This document shows positions 1-9,500 of a DNA stretch of 64,000 nt, one piece after another (positions within the stretch are counted from its first letter, which is position 1; each line of letters opens with the position of its first letter). The notes beneath the pieces were generated by a model that was not told the DNA's origin, made no database searches, and worked only from the letters and a program-made list of their open reading frames with translations. The stretch covers positions 1-64,000 of the forward strand of contig NZ_JAEULO010000045.1 of NCBI RefSeq assembly GCF_016793705.1. Reading direction: 5' to 3'. The translations under genes were made by a program, and so were the position numbers. This DNA is from Tabrizicola sp. (GTDB taxonomy: Bacteria; Pseudomonadota; Alphaproteobacteria; Rhodobacterales; Rhodobacteraceae).

Positions 1-2
1 GC

Positions 3-134
3 CAACGCGACTTGGACCACATCGCCAGGCTCATGAACAACCGGCCCCGCAAGACCCTGGGCTGGAAAACACCCGCCCAGGCCCTCGCCGAAGAAATCAA
101 AAAGGCGACCGCAAGTGTTGCAGTTGGAACTTGA
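3..134 (+). CDS. IS30-family transposase, C-terminal fragment (cut by window edge)
   Basis: The first 43 codons of the window read in one frame to a TGA stop and end with NNRPRKTLGWKTP followed by an A-rich charged tail. This is the characteristic C-terminal end of IS30-family DDE transposases: the asparagine-asparagine-arginine-proline block comes after the last catalytic acidic residue. The 5' part lies outside the window, so it cannot be told whether the element is intact. I did not identify the right inverted repeat with confidence in the 80 bases between this stop and the 3' end of xthA. Confidence 0.75.
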   Translation, partial: QRDLDHIARLMNNRPRKTLGWKTPAQALAEEIKKATASVAVGT

Positions 135-214
135 GTTAACCCGCGGTAAACGACCGCAGGCAAACCATTGATTTTGTACAGGTCTGGGCGCCCGCCACGC
201 GTGGCACCCCATGC

Positions 215-994
215 TCACGCCGCGATCTCGACCCAGACCGGCACGTGGTCGCTCGCCTTCTCCCCGCCGCGGACCGCCTTGTCGATCCCCGCTTCCTCCA
301 GCCGGTCCGCTGCCTGCGGTGACAGCATCACATGGTCGATCCGGATGCCGTTGTTCCGCTGCCAGGCCCCCGCCTGATAGTCCCAGAAGGTGTAGACCCC
401 CGGCGCCGGGTCCCGCACCCGGACCGCGTCGGTCAGCCCCAGGTTCGCCAGCCGCCGGAACGCCCCCCGGCTCTCCGGCAGGAAGAGGGCATCGCCGACC
501 CAGGCCTCCGGCTTCGCCGCATCCAGCGCCTGCGGGATCACGTTGTAATCCCCCAGGCAGATGAAATGCTCCTCCCCGGCCAGCAACTCCCGCACCCGCA
601 CTTCCATCCGCGCCATCCACGCAAGCTTGTAATCATACTTCGGCCCCGGCGCCGGGTTGCCGTTCGGCAGATAGAGGTCGCAGACCCGGACCGGCCGCCC
701 CGCATCCACCAGCGCCTCGATCCAGCGCGCCTGCTCGTCGCCCGCGTCCCCCGGCAATCCCCGTCGCACGTCCGACAACGGCAGCTTCGACAGGATCGCC
801 ACCCCGTTGAACCCCTTCTGCCCGTGGGTCTCCACCCGGTAGCCCATCGCCTCGAACTCCCCCCGCGGGAAGCCCTCGTCCACCGACTTGATCTCCTGAA
901 GGCAGACCACATCCGGCGCGGCTTGCTCCAGCCAGCCTTTCAAGGCCTCGATCCGCGCCTTGATCCCGTTGATGTTGAACGTCGCAAGCTTCAT
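215..994 (-). CDS. xthA: Exodeoxyribonuclease III
   Basis: 259 residues, the usual length for bacterial ExoIII/APE1-type enzymes. It removes nucleotides 3'->5' from duplex DNA and cuts at abasic sites in base excision repair. The endonuclease/exonuclease/phosphatase fold motifs are all present: N7 in the opening TFNING, E34 in LQEIK, D149 and N151 in GDYNVIP, the RIDHVMLS segment near 220, and the terminal SDH (D249, H250) carrying the catalytic histidine. ATG start at 994. It is transcribed leftward, 46 bases after an unrelated leftward gene, and could be read from the same transcript. Family assignment is firm. Confidence 0.95.
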   Translation of the reverse strand: MKLATFNINGIKARIEALKGWLEQAAPDVVCLQEIKSVDEGFPRGEFEAMGYRVETHGQKGFNGVAILSKLPLSDVRRGLPGDAGDEQARWIEALVDAGRPVRVCDLYLPNGNPAPGPKYDYKLAWMARMEVRVRELLAGEEHFICLGDYNVIPQALDAAKPEAWVGDALFLPESRGAFRRLANLGLTDAVRVRDPAPGVYTFWDYQAGAWQRNNGIRIDHVMLSPQAADRLEEAGIDKAVRGGEKASDHVPVWVEIAA

Positions 995-1040
995 GATCCG
1001 GCCCTCCAGCCCTGCACCTTAGGCTGCGACGCTCCCCGTC

Positions 1041-1757
1041 TCAAGCCGTCTGCCGCAGGGGCAGCGTCGCCGCCTGTAGCCAGAGCGCGTCCAGCCGGTC
1101 CAGCGCCGCCGGATCGAACCGCGCGGCCTCCTCCCAGTAGCGACCCGAAGGCACGAAATAGCCAAGCTCCGCCTCCAGCGCCTGCGCCTCGGCCGCCAGG
1201 TCCGGGCACCAGACCCCCGGCGCGGCATGGGCGAGCGAGGGCCGCGTCGTCCGGGGGAAGATCAGCCGCGACGGTCCGCTAGAGAGGTTCGCCACCGCGC
1301 AACCCTGCATCGCCGCCAGCACCATGAGCCGCGCCGACTTCGCCTCAAGGCTGCGCAGGGTGATGTCCGCCCGCAAGGGGTCGGGCGTCCCGGTGCCATA
1401 GAAATGCGTCGGCCCCTGCGACGGATACTGCATGTCGCAGCCATAGACCGCGAGGACGCTCGGTCGCAGTGCATAGAGCGCCCAGTAGGCGGCGGTGAAA
1501 GCCATCGTCGCCCCGGCATAGACGAAACCGCCATAGGAATTCTGCGCCGGCACGAACTCGGCCTCAGTCACGATCCGCTGGCCCGGACCCGGCCTCGCCT
1601 GCCGCTCAACCGGGAAATCATGGGGGTGGATCGCGATGTCCCAGTCGGACCTTATCCGCCAGGCGTTGTTGATTGCCAGCACCAGATCGAACGGCTCCCT
1701 CCGCCATGTCGCGGCCTCCGCCGCCATCGGCGCCGAGCCCAGCATCAACACGCGCAT
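1041..1757 (-). CDS. Conserved hypothetical protein (about 238 aa)
   Basis: I do not recognise a named family with confidence. The start at 1757 is chosen because a GAGGG ribosome-binding sequence lies just upstream; in-frame ATGs at 1769 and 1781 are alternatives. The protein opens with a beta-strand/glycine turn (MRVLMLGSAP), followed by aspartate- and tryptophan-rich text (INNAWRIRSDWDIAIHP) and a central segment, GCDMQYPSQGPTHFYGTG. This organisation is loosely reminiscent of the DUF115/MptE-like 6-hydroxymethylpterin pyrophosphokinase or motility-accessory-factor fold, but that is a guess. There is no signal peptide or membrane segment. It is codirectional with xthA downstream. Confidence 0.6.
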   Translation of the reverse strand: MRVLMLGSAPMAAEAATWRREPFDLVLAINNAWRIRSDWDIAIHPHDFPVERQARPGPGQRIVTEAEFVPAQNSYGGFVYAGATMAFTAAYWALYALRPSVLAVYGCDMQYPSQGPTHFYGTGTPDPLRADITLRSLEAKSARLMVLAAMQGCAVANLSSGPSRLIFPRTTRPSLAHAAPGVWCPDLAAEAQALEAELGYFVPSGRYWEEAARFDPAALDRLDALWLQAATLPLRQTA

Positions 1758-1818
1758 GATTGCCCTCATCGTCCGTTGCACGCAAAGCTAGCGCGCTACG
1801 GTAGCACGGCCAGAGGGA

Positions 1819-2151
1819 TCAGAGCGAGAAACTCGTTCCGCAGCCGCAACTGGTCTTGGCGTTCGGATTTTCCACCACGAAGCGCGCGCCGATCAGCTCG
1901 TCGGTGAAGTCGATCACCGCATTCGACAGGAAGGGCAGGCTGACCTGGTCGACCAGCACCCGCTGGCCGTCCTTTTCCAGCACCAGGTCGTCCACCGCCG
2001 GATCGTCCAGCGTGATCGAATACTGGAAGCCGGAACAGCCACCGCCATCCACCGCCACGCGCAGCGGTTTCACCTCGCCGGTCGCTTCGGCGATCTCGGC
2101 CAGCCGGGCGAAGGCCCGGTCGGTGACTTTCGGCGGCAGCGTCAGTTCCAT
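1819..2151 (-). CDS. erpA: Iron-sulfur cluster insertion protein, ErpA/HesB-IscA family
   Basis: 110 residues from the ATG at 2151; the open frame runs further upstream but without homology. A-type carriers receive a [2Fe-2S] or [4Fe-4S] cluster from the scaffold and insert it into apo-proteins. The three conserved cysteines are visible: C39 in GGGCSGFQY and C102/C104 in the C-terminal SCGCGTSF. The SCGCG-SF tail and the short length match ErpA/IscA proteins. It is divergent from dgt, with 71 bases between the two starts. Which A-type subgroup (ErpA, IscA or SufA) it belongs to cannot be settled by eye. Confidence 0.9.
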   Translation of the reverse strand: MELTLPPKVTDRAFARLAEIAEATGEVKPLRVAVDGGGCSGFQYSITLDDPAVDDLVLEKDGQRVLVDQVSLPFLSNAVIDFTDELIGARFVVENPNAKTSCGCGTSFSL

Positions 2152-2222
2152 GACTGTTCCCGTATCCTTCGGCGTCCCCGGCAAATATATGGGACCCGAC
2201 CCTTCCGGACAAGGACAGCCCG

Positions 2223-3407
2223 ATGCTTGCGCCCTTCGCCTGCCAACCAGACGCCAGCCGCGGCAGGCTCTGGCCCGAGCGGCTGTCCTCCTTCCGCTCA
2301 CCCTACCAGCGCGACCGCGACCGGATCATCCATTCCTCGGCCTTCCGCCGGCTGAAACACAAGACGCAGGTCTTCGTGGAACACGAGGGCGACTATTACC
2401 GCACCCGCCTGACCCATACGATCGAGGTCGCGCAGGTCGCCCGCACCATCGCCGGAGTGCTCGGCCTCAACACCGACCTCGCCGAGGCGGTGGCACTGGC
2501 GCACGATCTTGGCCACACCCCCTTCGGCCATACCGGCGAGGATGCGATGGAGCGGCTGATGGCGCCCTATGGCGGCTTCGACCACAATGCCCAGGCGCTG
2601 CGGATCGTGACGAAGCTGGAACGGCATTACGCCGATTTCGACGGGTTGAACCTGTCCTGGGAAACCCTTGAAGGCATTGCGAAACACAACGGACCCGTCA
2701 CCGGCCCCAACGCCGACAGGAAGCATGACGGCCCGCTTCCCTATGCCCTGGCCGAGGTCAACGCCCAATGGGACCTGGAGCTTGACACCCATGCCAGCGC
2801 CGAGGCGCAGGTGGCCGCCATCGCCGATGACGTGGCCTATTCGCACCACGACCTGCACGACGGTTTGCGTTCGGGCCTCTTCACCGAAGACGACCTGATG
2901 GAGTTGCCCGTCACCGGTCCCGCCTTCGAGGAGGTGGACCGCACTTACCCGGGCCTCGACAGGATGCGCCGCCGCCATGAGGCGCTGCGCCGGGTCTTCG
3001 GCCGCATGGTCGAGGACGTGATCGCCGTCGCCCAGAACCGGCTGGCCAGTGCGCAGCCGAAGTCGGTGGACGACATCCGCCACATGGGCACCACGATCAT
3101 CCGCTTCTCCAAGCCGCTCTATCAGGACCTGAAGGCGGTGCGCAGCTTCCTCTTCCACCGCATGTATCGTGCACCCAGCGTGATGGCGGTCCGGGCCGAG
3201 GTGACGCGGATGATCGACGATCTCTTTCCGCTGTTCCTGCGCCAGCCCGATCTTCTGCCCCCAGAATGGCAGGCCGATGTGGCTGCCGCGACGGATGAAA
3301 CACTTCTTGCCCGGGTTGTCGCCGATTATGTCGCAGGGATGACCGACCGCTTCGCGATCCAGGAGCACCAGCGCCTTTTCGGACAAACTGTTCAGGCAAC
3401 CCCTTAG
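2223..3407 (+). CDS. dgt: Deoxyguanosinetriphosphate triphosphohydrolase-like protein (dGTPase, HD domain)
   Basis: 394 residues. dGTPases of the HD superfamily split dNTPs into nucleoside and triphosphate. The metal-binding residues are visible: H65 in TRLTHTIEVAQ and the HD pair H94-D95 in ALAHDLGHTPFGH, with a further conserved acidic/histidine region (IADDVAYSHHDLHD). The N-terminal DRDRIIHSSAFRRLKHKTQV is typical of the short alphaproteobacterial dGTPase-like subfamily. An AAGGACAG sequence precedes the ATG. Although some dGTPases act against phages, this one sits in a normal-GC housekeeping context, divergent from the Fe-S carrier gene. A near-perfect AT-rich palindrome follows it. Confidence 0.93.
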   Translation: MLAPFACQPDASRGRLWPERLSSFRSPYQRDRDRIIHSSAFRRLKHKTQVFVEHEGDYYRTRLTHTIEVAQVARTIAGVLGLNTDLAEAVALAHDLGHTPFGHTGEDAMERLMAPYGGFDHNAQALRIVTKLERHYADFDGLNLSWETLEGIAKHNGPVTGPNADRKHDGPLPYALAEVNAQWDLELDTHASAEAQVAAIADDVAYSHHDLHDGLRSGLFTEDDLMELPVTGPAFEEVDRTYPGLDRMRRRHEALRRVFGRMVEDVIAVAQNRLASAQPKSVDDIRHMGTTIIRFSKPLYQDLKAVRSFLFHRMYRAPSVMAVRAEVTRMIDDLFPLFLRQPDLLPPEWQADVAAATDETLLARVVADYVAGMTDRFAIQEHQRLFGQTVQATP

Positions 3408-3430
3408 CGCAGAAGGCGCCTGTCGCGCGT

Positions 3431-3464
3431 AAGTCTAAAAATTTTCCAGAAAATCTTTAGACTT
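3431..3464. terminator. Probable bidirectional terminator between dgt and dsbB
   Basis: Two 16-base arms (3431-3446 and 3449-3464) are complementary with a single mismatch around a two-base centre. The stem is AT-rich, with A/T runs on both sides, and lies between the converging ends of dgt (3407) and dsbB (3489). This arrangement fits a terminator working on both strands. Confidence 0.65.
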
Positions 3465-3488
3465 GCTTCATTTGAACGAAGCTCGATC

Positions 3489-3956
3489 CTAAGCCGTCCG
3501 TGCGGCCTTGACCCAGATCCCGGCCAGGACCAGCGAGATGATCGCGTTCCACCCGGCCATCGAAATCCCCAGCATTTGCCAGGCGATGGCGTCGCAGCGC
3601 ACCACCGCCGCCACGTCTTTCGTCGGGTCCAGCAGGTCGGCGGTCGAGATGCCCTCGATCGAGCCCGCCGTGCAGGACGCGAGCCCTTCCCACCATTTCT
3701 GCTCGACCCCGACATGGAAGATTCCGATCGCCGCCGTCGCCAGCGCCGCGATAACGCCCAGCCAGGCCAAGCCGCGCCAGCCCGTTGTCAGCGCCACCAC
3801 CCCGATCAGGATCGCCGCCGCATGCGGCCAGCGCTGCCAGAGGCAGAGCTGGCAGGGCGCGAGCCCGCCGATGTACTGGAAGGCAAAGGCCCCGCCGAGA
3901 AGGGCGGCCGAGCCCAGCGTGGCCAGAAGGATCAGGGTGCGGCGGGGCAGGGTCAT
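3489..3956 (-). CDS. dsbB: Disulfide bond formation protein B
   Basis: 155-residue four-helix inner-membrane protein. DsbB re-oxidises periplasmic DsbA and passes electrons to quinone. Both redox pairs are present: C35/C38 in the first periplasmic loop (APCQLC) and C95/C121 in the second (LASCTAG and VVRCDAI). The hydrophobic helices lie roughly at residues 8-26, 46-62, 65-82 and 128-148. The family arginine (Q-R-W after CQLCLW) contacting quinone is also present. No dsbA is visible in the window. Confidence 0.93.
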   Translation of the reverse strand: MTLPRRTLILLATLGSAALLGGAFAFQYIGGLAPCQLCLWQRWPHAAAILIGVVALTTGWRGLAWLGVIAALATAAIGIFHVGVEQKWWEGLASCTAGSIEGISTADLLDPTKDVAAVVRCDAIAWQMLGISMAGWNAIISLVLAGIWVKAARTA

Positions 3957-4166
3957 GATGGTCTCGTCCTGGGCAAATGCGCCGCGACCATAGGCCGTGC
4001 GACGGGGAAGGGGAAGGGGAACGGATGGTCCGCTCCCGCAGTTGTGCTTTCACGCTTCCGATGTGGGCAGGCAGCAGATAGGATTTCGTTCGAAACCGGC
4101 GCGCGCGGGTTAAGGATTCGTGAATGCCGTCGGACAAGGTGTTGATGTGGAAAGGTTCTGCCGTTC

Positions 4167-4181
4167 TGTCCACTGTGGACA
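4167..4181. repeat. Dispersed palindrome TGTCCACNGTGGACA, copy 1 (divergent copy)
   Basis: The 15-base sequence has perfect 7-base arms around T4174. It lies 27 bases upstream of the zinc peptidase start. Three further copies occur at 27833, 31996 and 60062. Unlike those, this copy does not carry the conserved flanking tail at the same spacing. Confidence 0.8.
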
Positions 4182-4208
4182 CGCGGTCAGCCGGGAAGAG
4201 GTGAAGTC

Positions 4209-5069
4209 ATGCAGTGGCGCGGCCGCAGGGAAAGTTCAAACATCGAAGACCGCCGCCGCACGGGCGGTGGCGGGGGCGTCCGCATGGGCGGCATCGGCGG
4301 GGCGGGCGCCGTCGTGGTCTTCCTGCTGGCCATTTTCCTCGGCGTCGATCCAAGCCAGCTCCTTGGCCCGGGCGGCATCGACAGCGGTTCGACAGGCAGC
4401 CCGGTCGAGCTGACCGAGCAGGACAAGGCCGAGGGCCAGTTCGTTTCGGTTGTCCTCGCCGATACCGAGGAAATCTGGACCCGCGTCTTCAAGGAACAGC
4501 TGAACGCGACCTACACCCCCGCGACGCTGGTCCTGTTCAAGGACGCCACCCGCTCCGCCTGCGGCGGCGCATCCGAGGCGACCGGCCCCTTCTACTGCCC
4601 GATGGACAAGAAGGTCTATCTCGACACCGGCTTCTTCACGACGTTGCACCAGCGGCTGGGCGCCAGCGGCGATTTCGCGGCGGCCTATGTGGTGGCCCAC
4701 GAGATCGGCCATCATGTGCAGGACGAGCTCGGCATCCTGTCGAAGGCCAACGAGGTCCGCCAGCAGGTCAGCCAGGAGGAATCGAACGCGATCTCGGTCA
4801 GGATCGAGTTGCAGGCCGACTGTCTCTCCGGCATCTGGGCGCGCGAAGCGGCGCAGACCCTGGGCACCATCGAGCGCGGCGATCTGGAAGAGGCGGTGAA
4901 CGCCGCGAAGCAGATCGGCGACGACACCCTGCAACGGAACGCGGGCCAGCGCCCGATGCCGCACACCTTCACCCACGGCACGTCCGAGCAGCGCTCGCGT
5001 TGGTTCATGATCGGGCTGCAATCCGGCCAGATTGCCGACTGCAACACCTTCGACACCGACAACCTCTGA
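4209..5069 (+). CDS. Neutral zinc metallopeptidase, YpfJ family
   Basis: 286 residues of the Zn_peptidase family (YpfJ-like, pfam04228). A charged, glycine-rich N-terminus of about 27 residues precedes one membrane helix (about 28-45), placing the catalytic domain outside the cytoplasm. The zinc site is HEIGH at 164-168, with the downstream IELQADCLSGIWA segment near residue 200 supplying the remaining ligand region. The C-terminal part ends in a THGTSEQR motif typical of the family. A GGGAAGAGG ribosome-binding sequence precedes the ATG. Physiological substrates of this family are not established. A dispersed palindrome lies just upstream of its start. Confidence 0.9.
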   Translation: MQWRGRRESSNIEDRRRTGGGGGVRMGGIGGAGAVVVFLLAIFLGVDPSQLLGPGGIDSGSTGSPVELTEQDKAEGQFVSVVLADTEEIWTRVFKEQLNATYTPATLVLFKDATRSACGGASEATGPFYCPMDKKVYLDTGFFTTLHQRLGASGDFAAAYVVAHEIGHHVQDELGILSKANEVRQQVSQEESNAISVRIELQADCLSGIWAREAAQTLGTIERGDLEEAVNAAKQIGDDTLQRNAGQRPMPHTFTHGTSEQRSRWFMIGLQSGQIADCNTFDTDNL

Positions 5070-5125
5070 GCCTTTCCACCCTGCATTGACGTGGCCCGCG
5101 ACAGGTTCTAAACGGGGCTCCGGTG

Positions 5126-5209
5126 GCCCGAGTGGTGGAATGGTAGACGCAGGGGATTCAAAATCCTCCGCCGCAAGGCTTGCGAGTTCGAGTCTCGCCT
5201 CGGGCACCA
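5126..5209 (+). tRNA. tRNA-Leu (anticodon CAA)
   Basis: Acceptor arms GCCCGAG (5126-5132) and CTCGGGC (5199-5205) pair perfectly, followed by A and an encoded CCA. The anticodon stem GGGGA/TCCTC encloses TTCAAAA, giving anticodon CAA. A long variable arm follows (CCGCAAGGCTTGCG region), as expected for a class II leucine tRNA, then a standard T arm (GAGTTCGAGTCTC). Length is 84 bases including CCA. Confidence 0.95.
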
Positions 5210-5623
5210 CCTCCGACGATTGCAGCCTTTCCAGACCGGCCTGATTCGCCGGGCGACAGGAGTTTTTCGGATCAGTTGCAGTGCGTGCCACCGATTGGAC
5301 TAGGGGCGGGAAACAACTGGGCCCTGTCCGCCAATGCCGACTGCGCAATTCCAGGCGCTGCGCCTTTCTCCATCCGGTTGCATCAAGCCGGTTTCCCGTC
5401 GGGGCGAGGGATGAGTTCCACTACACGCAGAGATTGAAACGCCTGATACGACGGCCTGTTGGAGCGGGATAACTTTCAATGTTCCCGATTGGCCAGGCGG
5501 ATGTGGCAGGAATCCGCCGCCAACTGACGGCCCGGGCATACACGCATGGGCTGAAATCTGCCGGTGAGTTGTTGTTTGAAAGCATCTTTTTTACTTTTCT
5601 CCCCATATCCGGCCCGGATATTC
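5210..5623. other. Intergenic region between tRNA-Leu and the first Hint gene; no gene seen
   Basis: These 414 bases hold no reading frame that looks coding and no second copy of the tRNA 3' end that would mark an integrated element. The last 100 bases are AT-richer (a T-run near 5587-5599) and probably contain the promoter of the Hint-domain gene. I see no clear -35/-10 pair. Confidence 0.5.
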
Positions 5624-6322
5624 ATGGGGAATAGCGAAAGTGCCGACCCGACCGGCACGACTGAAAGTGATAGAGAGATGCCGTTTGATCCTGCTTCCGG
5701 AACCTTCGAGACCGACGCCGCCCGCGTGCCACGCTGCACGCCCTGCTTCACACCCGGCACCCTGATCACCACCCAGCGCGGCGAACTGCCGGTCGAGCTG
5801 ATTTCGGCAGGAGACCGCGTCGTCACCCGCGACAACGGCATCCAGACCGTGCGCTGGGTGGGCAAGACCCAGATGTTCCTGCACGATTTCCAGTCGGAGC
5901 CGCACCTGCTGCCGGTGTTCATCCAGCAGGGCTCGCTGGGCAAGGGCCTGCCCGAGCGCGACATGATGGTCTCGCCGAACCACCGCGTGCTGGTCGCCAA
6001 TACCCGAGCGACCGTGCGCTACACCGATCGCGAGGTCCTGGTCGCGGCCAAGCATCTGGCGGCGCAGGGGGTGCATACCGTCCAGTCCAGCGGCACGACC
6101 TATGTGCATTTCATGTGCGACCGACACGAGGTGGTGCTGTCGAACGGCATCTGGACCGAGACCTTCCACCCCGAGGACACTTCGCTGAAGGGCATCGGCA
6201 ACGCGCAGCGGCTGGAGATATTCGAGATTTTCCCCGAGCTTAAAACCGAGGCAGGGCGCGCAGCCTATGGGCAAAGCCGGCGGATTGCAGAAGGGATGCA
6301 ACCCGCTGAAGCTGTTGCCTGA
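5624..6322 (+). CDS. Hint domain-containing protein (solitary)
   Basis: About 232 residues if started at the ATG at 5624; an in-frame ATG at 5678 is also possible and the true start is uncertain. After a short, acidic, low-complexity leader, residues 41 onward form one Hint (hedgehog/intein) domain. It starts with the nucleophilic cysteine in CFTPGT, followed by VELISAGDRVVTRDNG, the SPNHRVLV block and the C-terminal VHFMCDRHEVVLSNGIWTE. This Hint family (pfam13403 type) is common in Rhodobacterales secreted proteins. The gene is a paralogue of the C-terminal domain of the next gene, with the same block order. There is no signal peptide. Function is unknown; self-cleavage is inferred from the fold only. 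Confidence 0.85.
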   Translation: MGNSESADPTGTTESDREMPFDPASGTFETDAARVPRCTPCFTPGTLITTQRGELPVELISAGDRVVTRDNGIQTVRWVGKTQMFLHDFQSEPHLLPVFIQQGSLGKGLPERDMMVSPNHRVLVANTRATVRYTDREVLVAAKHLAAQGVHTVQSSGTTYVHFMCDRHEVVLSNGIWTETFHPEDTSLKGIGNAQRLEIFEIFPELKTEAGRAAYGQSRRIAEGMQPAEAVA

Positions 6323-6366
6323 GCCCAATTTTCAGGGCGACTTTATTTGCGCATTGTGCGATAGCG

Positions 6367-6393
6367 TTATCCTGACGACAATTCGCAGGATAA
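6367..6393. promoter_or_regulatory. 8-bp inverted repeat upstream of the RTX-Hint gene
   Basis: TTATCCTG (6367-6374) and CAGGATAA (6386-6393) are perfectly complementary around an 11-base spacer. The repeat lies 45 bases after the solitary Hint gene and 117 before the RTX-Hint start. It could be a terminator stem for the first gene (no T-run follows) or an operator for the second. Confidence 0.4.
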
Positions 6394-6509
6394 TCTGAAA
6401 GACGTAACCGGGCGTGACGTCAACATAATGGCGCAAAGCTTTCTGCATTCGGTCATGGATCGGACATGAAGGCTGACTATCCGGAAGCGGCGAACAGGGG
6501 CAGGACACG

Positions 6510-9500
6510 ATGGCGACACTTTCGGGCAGCGGCGGCAACAACTCGTTCATCGCGGGCACGCCGGGCTACGTCGATGGAGCGGATTCCATCCTCGGCAACG
6601 GTGGAAACGACACCATCTATTCCGGGGCGGACAACGACACCGTCTACGGCGGCACCGGCAACGACCTCATCGATGGCGGCTCGGAGGAAGACCGGCTCTT
6701 CGGCGACGCGGGAAACGACCGGATCTATGGCGGCACCGGCAACGACGTCATCGATGGTGGCGACGAGGTCGACACGCTCTACGGCGATTCTGGTGACGAC
6801 ACAATCTACGGCGGTTCGGGGCGGGACACGCTCTACGGCGGCACCGGGAACGACCAGATCTATGGCGGAGCAAACGCCGACGCCCTCTATGGGAATGACG
6901 GCTCGGACACCCTGTTCGGCGGCGGCGACGGCGGACCGGGCGATGACATCCTCTATGGCGGCGCCGATTTCGACTATGTGAGCTATTCCGGTGTGACCGG
7001 GGGCGTTACCGTTAACCTTGCCACCGGCATTGCCAGCGGCGGCGACGGCAACCAGGACCTCTACGAGATCGAGGGCGTCATCGGCGGCTCGGGCGCCGAC
7101 AGCATCACGGGTAACAGTGTCGCCAACTGGCTTGAAGGTGCGGATGGCGCCGACACGATCAATGGCGGGGTCGGCAACGACACCTTGATCGGTGGCGAAG
7201 GCGCCGATACGCTGAACGGCGGTGTCGACAACGACATCCTGTTCGGTGGTAACGGCGCCGATCGCCTGGATGGCGGGTCCGGGGCCGACACGCTGGTGGG
7301 CGGTGCCGGGGCGGACGTGCTGATCGGTGGCGTCGGCATCGATACGGCGGATTACAGCGCCTCCGGCGCCGCGGTGAACGTCAATATCAACGACGGCCTC
7401 ACCGAAAGCGGCGGGGATGCCCAAGGGGATTCGCTGTCGGGGATCGAAAACCTCGTCGGTTCGTCGGGCAACGACACCTTGACCGGCGACAATGCCGCCA
7501 ACGCGATCTATGGCGGCGATGGCGCCGACTCGATCACCGGCCTGCTTGGAAGCGATTCGATTTCCGGCGGGGCGGGGAACGACACGATCAACGCAGGACC
7601 CGATACGGTCAGCGGCGTGACACCGTCTGCGACGAACGAGTTCCTGGACTGGACGACCGGATTCTATTTCGATGGCCAGTCCCTGAACAGCAACTTCACG
7701 CAAGACACCGGGACGATGAACGTCACGGTCAACTATGTGCCGGGTGTCGGAAACGAATTCTCGGTGGAAACCGGCGCGATCTATTCGCCGGAAACGGTGA
7801 TCGGCGACAACTCCGGGGCGACACTTGGGCGTCCCGGGGCCGGCGAACTGACAGAGCTGTCGATGAACTTCGCAGCCGAGTCCGGCTCCGGCATGACAAA
7901 CGAGGTGTCGAACGTCCTGTTCCGCATCTCGGACATCGACACCGGCGGTTTCATCGATTCGGTCACGATCCTTGCGTATGACGAGTTGGGCAATCTTGTG
8001 CCGGTGTCGATCACCACGACCTCGACCGAGATATCCATCACCGGCAATACCGCGACCGCGACCGGCAATGGCACGACACAGAGCCAGGCGGACGGGTCGA
8101 TCCTGATCAGCATCACGGGTCCGGTGTCGCAGATCGTCATCCAGTATACCGATCTCGGCAACGCCGACCAGGTCATCGTCGTTTCGGACGTCCATTTCAC
8201 CACGATCCCGGCGACGCCGGACACCAGCGATGCCGATACCGTATCCGGCGGGCTGGGCGATGACGTGATCGAGGCCGGGTTGGGCGCGGACCTGCTCTAC
8301 GGCGACGAGGGCCGGGATGTCCTTTACGGCGAGGACGGGTCCGACACGCTTTACGGCGGCATCGACAACGACACGCTCTACGGCGGCGCGGGCAACGACA
8401 CACTTGATGCCGGCGACGGGAACGACGTCTCTTACGGCGACGATGGCGACGACACGATCCGCTTCGGCACGGGCAATGATACCGTCTATGGCGGGGCCGG
8501 CAACGACCACATCGACGACGTGTTCGGGACCACCCTGCCCGGGGCGAACCTGCTCTATGGCGGCGCCGGGCACGACACCATCTGGGCGGGAGGCGATGCC
8601 GATACGCTTTACGGCGACGCGGGCAACGATGTCCTGAACGGCGAGGACGGGAATGACCTGCTCTACGGCGGGACCGAGAACGATGTCCTGAACGGCGGGA
8701 CCGGCAACGACCTGCTTTACGGCGGGGCGGGCCAGGACTCCGTCTTCGGCGGCGATGATCGCGACCATATCTTCGTCAACTATACCAAGCCGACCAATGA
8801 AACCATCGCGGGCGATTCCACCCAGAACGATGTCCTGGGGAGCGAGTCGGTCGACGGGGGCAGCGGCGCCGGAACAAGTTCGGACAACGACACGCTGACG
8901 GTCGACATCACCGGCATGGGCTGGGCCCGGATCGACCTGGTCTACGACCCGCTGAACAGCGAAAACGGAACCATCACCTTCTTCAACGGGGCCGGTGTCC
9001 AGGTCGGCACGCTGACCTTCACCGACATCGAGAATCTGGTCATCGTCTGCTTTACGCCGGGCACGCAGATCCTGACCGGCAGTGGCGCCATCGCGGTCGA
9101 GGCGCTGGCGCCGGGCGATCTGGTGGTGACGCGCGACAACGGGTTGCAGCCGCTGCGCTGGGTCGGCACACGCAAGCTCTCCTACGACGAACTGTTGGCG
9201 CGGCCCGAGTTGCAGCCGGTGCGGATCGGCGCGGGTGCACTGGCAGGCGCCGGGCCCGAGCGCAGCATGCTGGTCTCGCCGCAGCACCGTGTGCTGGTCG
9301 AGGGGGCGCGGGCCGAGATGTATTTCGGCGAAAGCGAGGTTCTGGTTCCGGCCAAGCACCTGACCGGGCTGGCAGAAATCACCCGGGCTCTGCCGGTCGA
9401 GGGGGTGACCTATGTCCACATCCTCTTCGACCGGCACGAGATCGTGCAGTCGGACGGGATCTGGACCGAAAGCTTCCAGCCGGCCGAACGCACGCTGAAC

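Noticed and set aside
2223-3407. dGTPase considered as part of a nucleotide-depletion defence with the dCTP deaminase
   Set aside because: It lies 26 kb away, has normal GC, and belongs to the housekeeping dGTPase-like group next to an Fe-S carrier gene.
4100-4181. Copy 1 of the palindrome considered to carry the same tail as the other copies
   Set aside because: On the minus strand the positions 26 and 40 bases away do not read GGGTTG or CGTTAGGG; only the palindrome and a distant CCTTAACC are shared.
5126-5623. tRNA-Leu as an integration site for a mobile island
   Set aside because: No repeat of the tRNA 3' end and no integrase was found downstream.
6600-8760. Possible CRISPR or tandem DNA repeat array
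   Set aside because: The periodicity is in the codons for GGxGNDxLY nonapeptides; there are no unique spacers between identical repeats.
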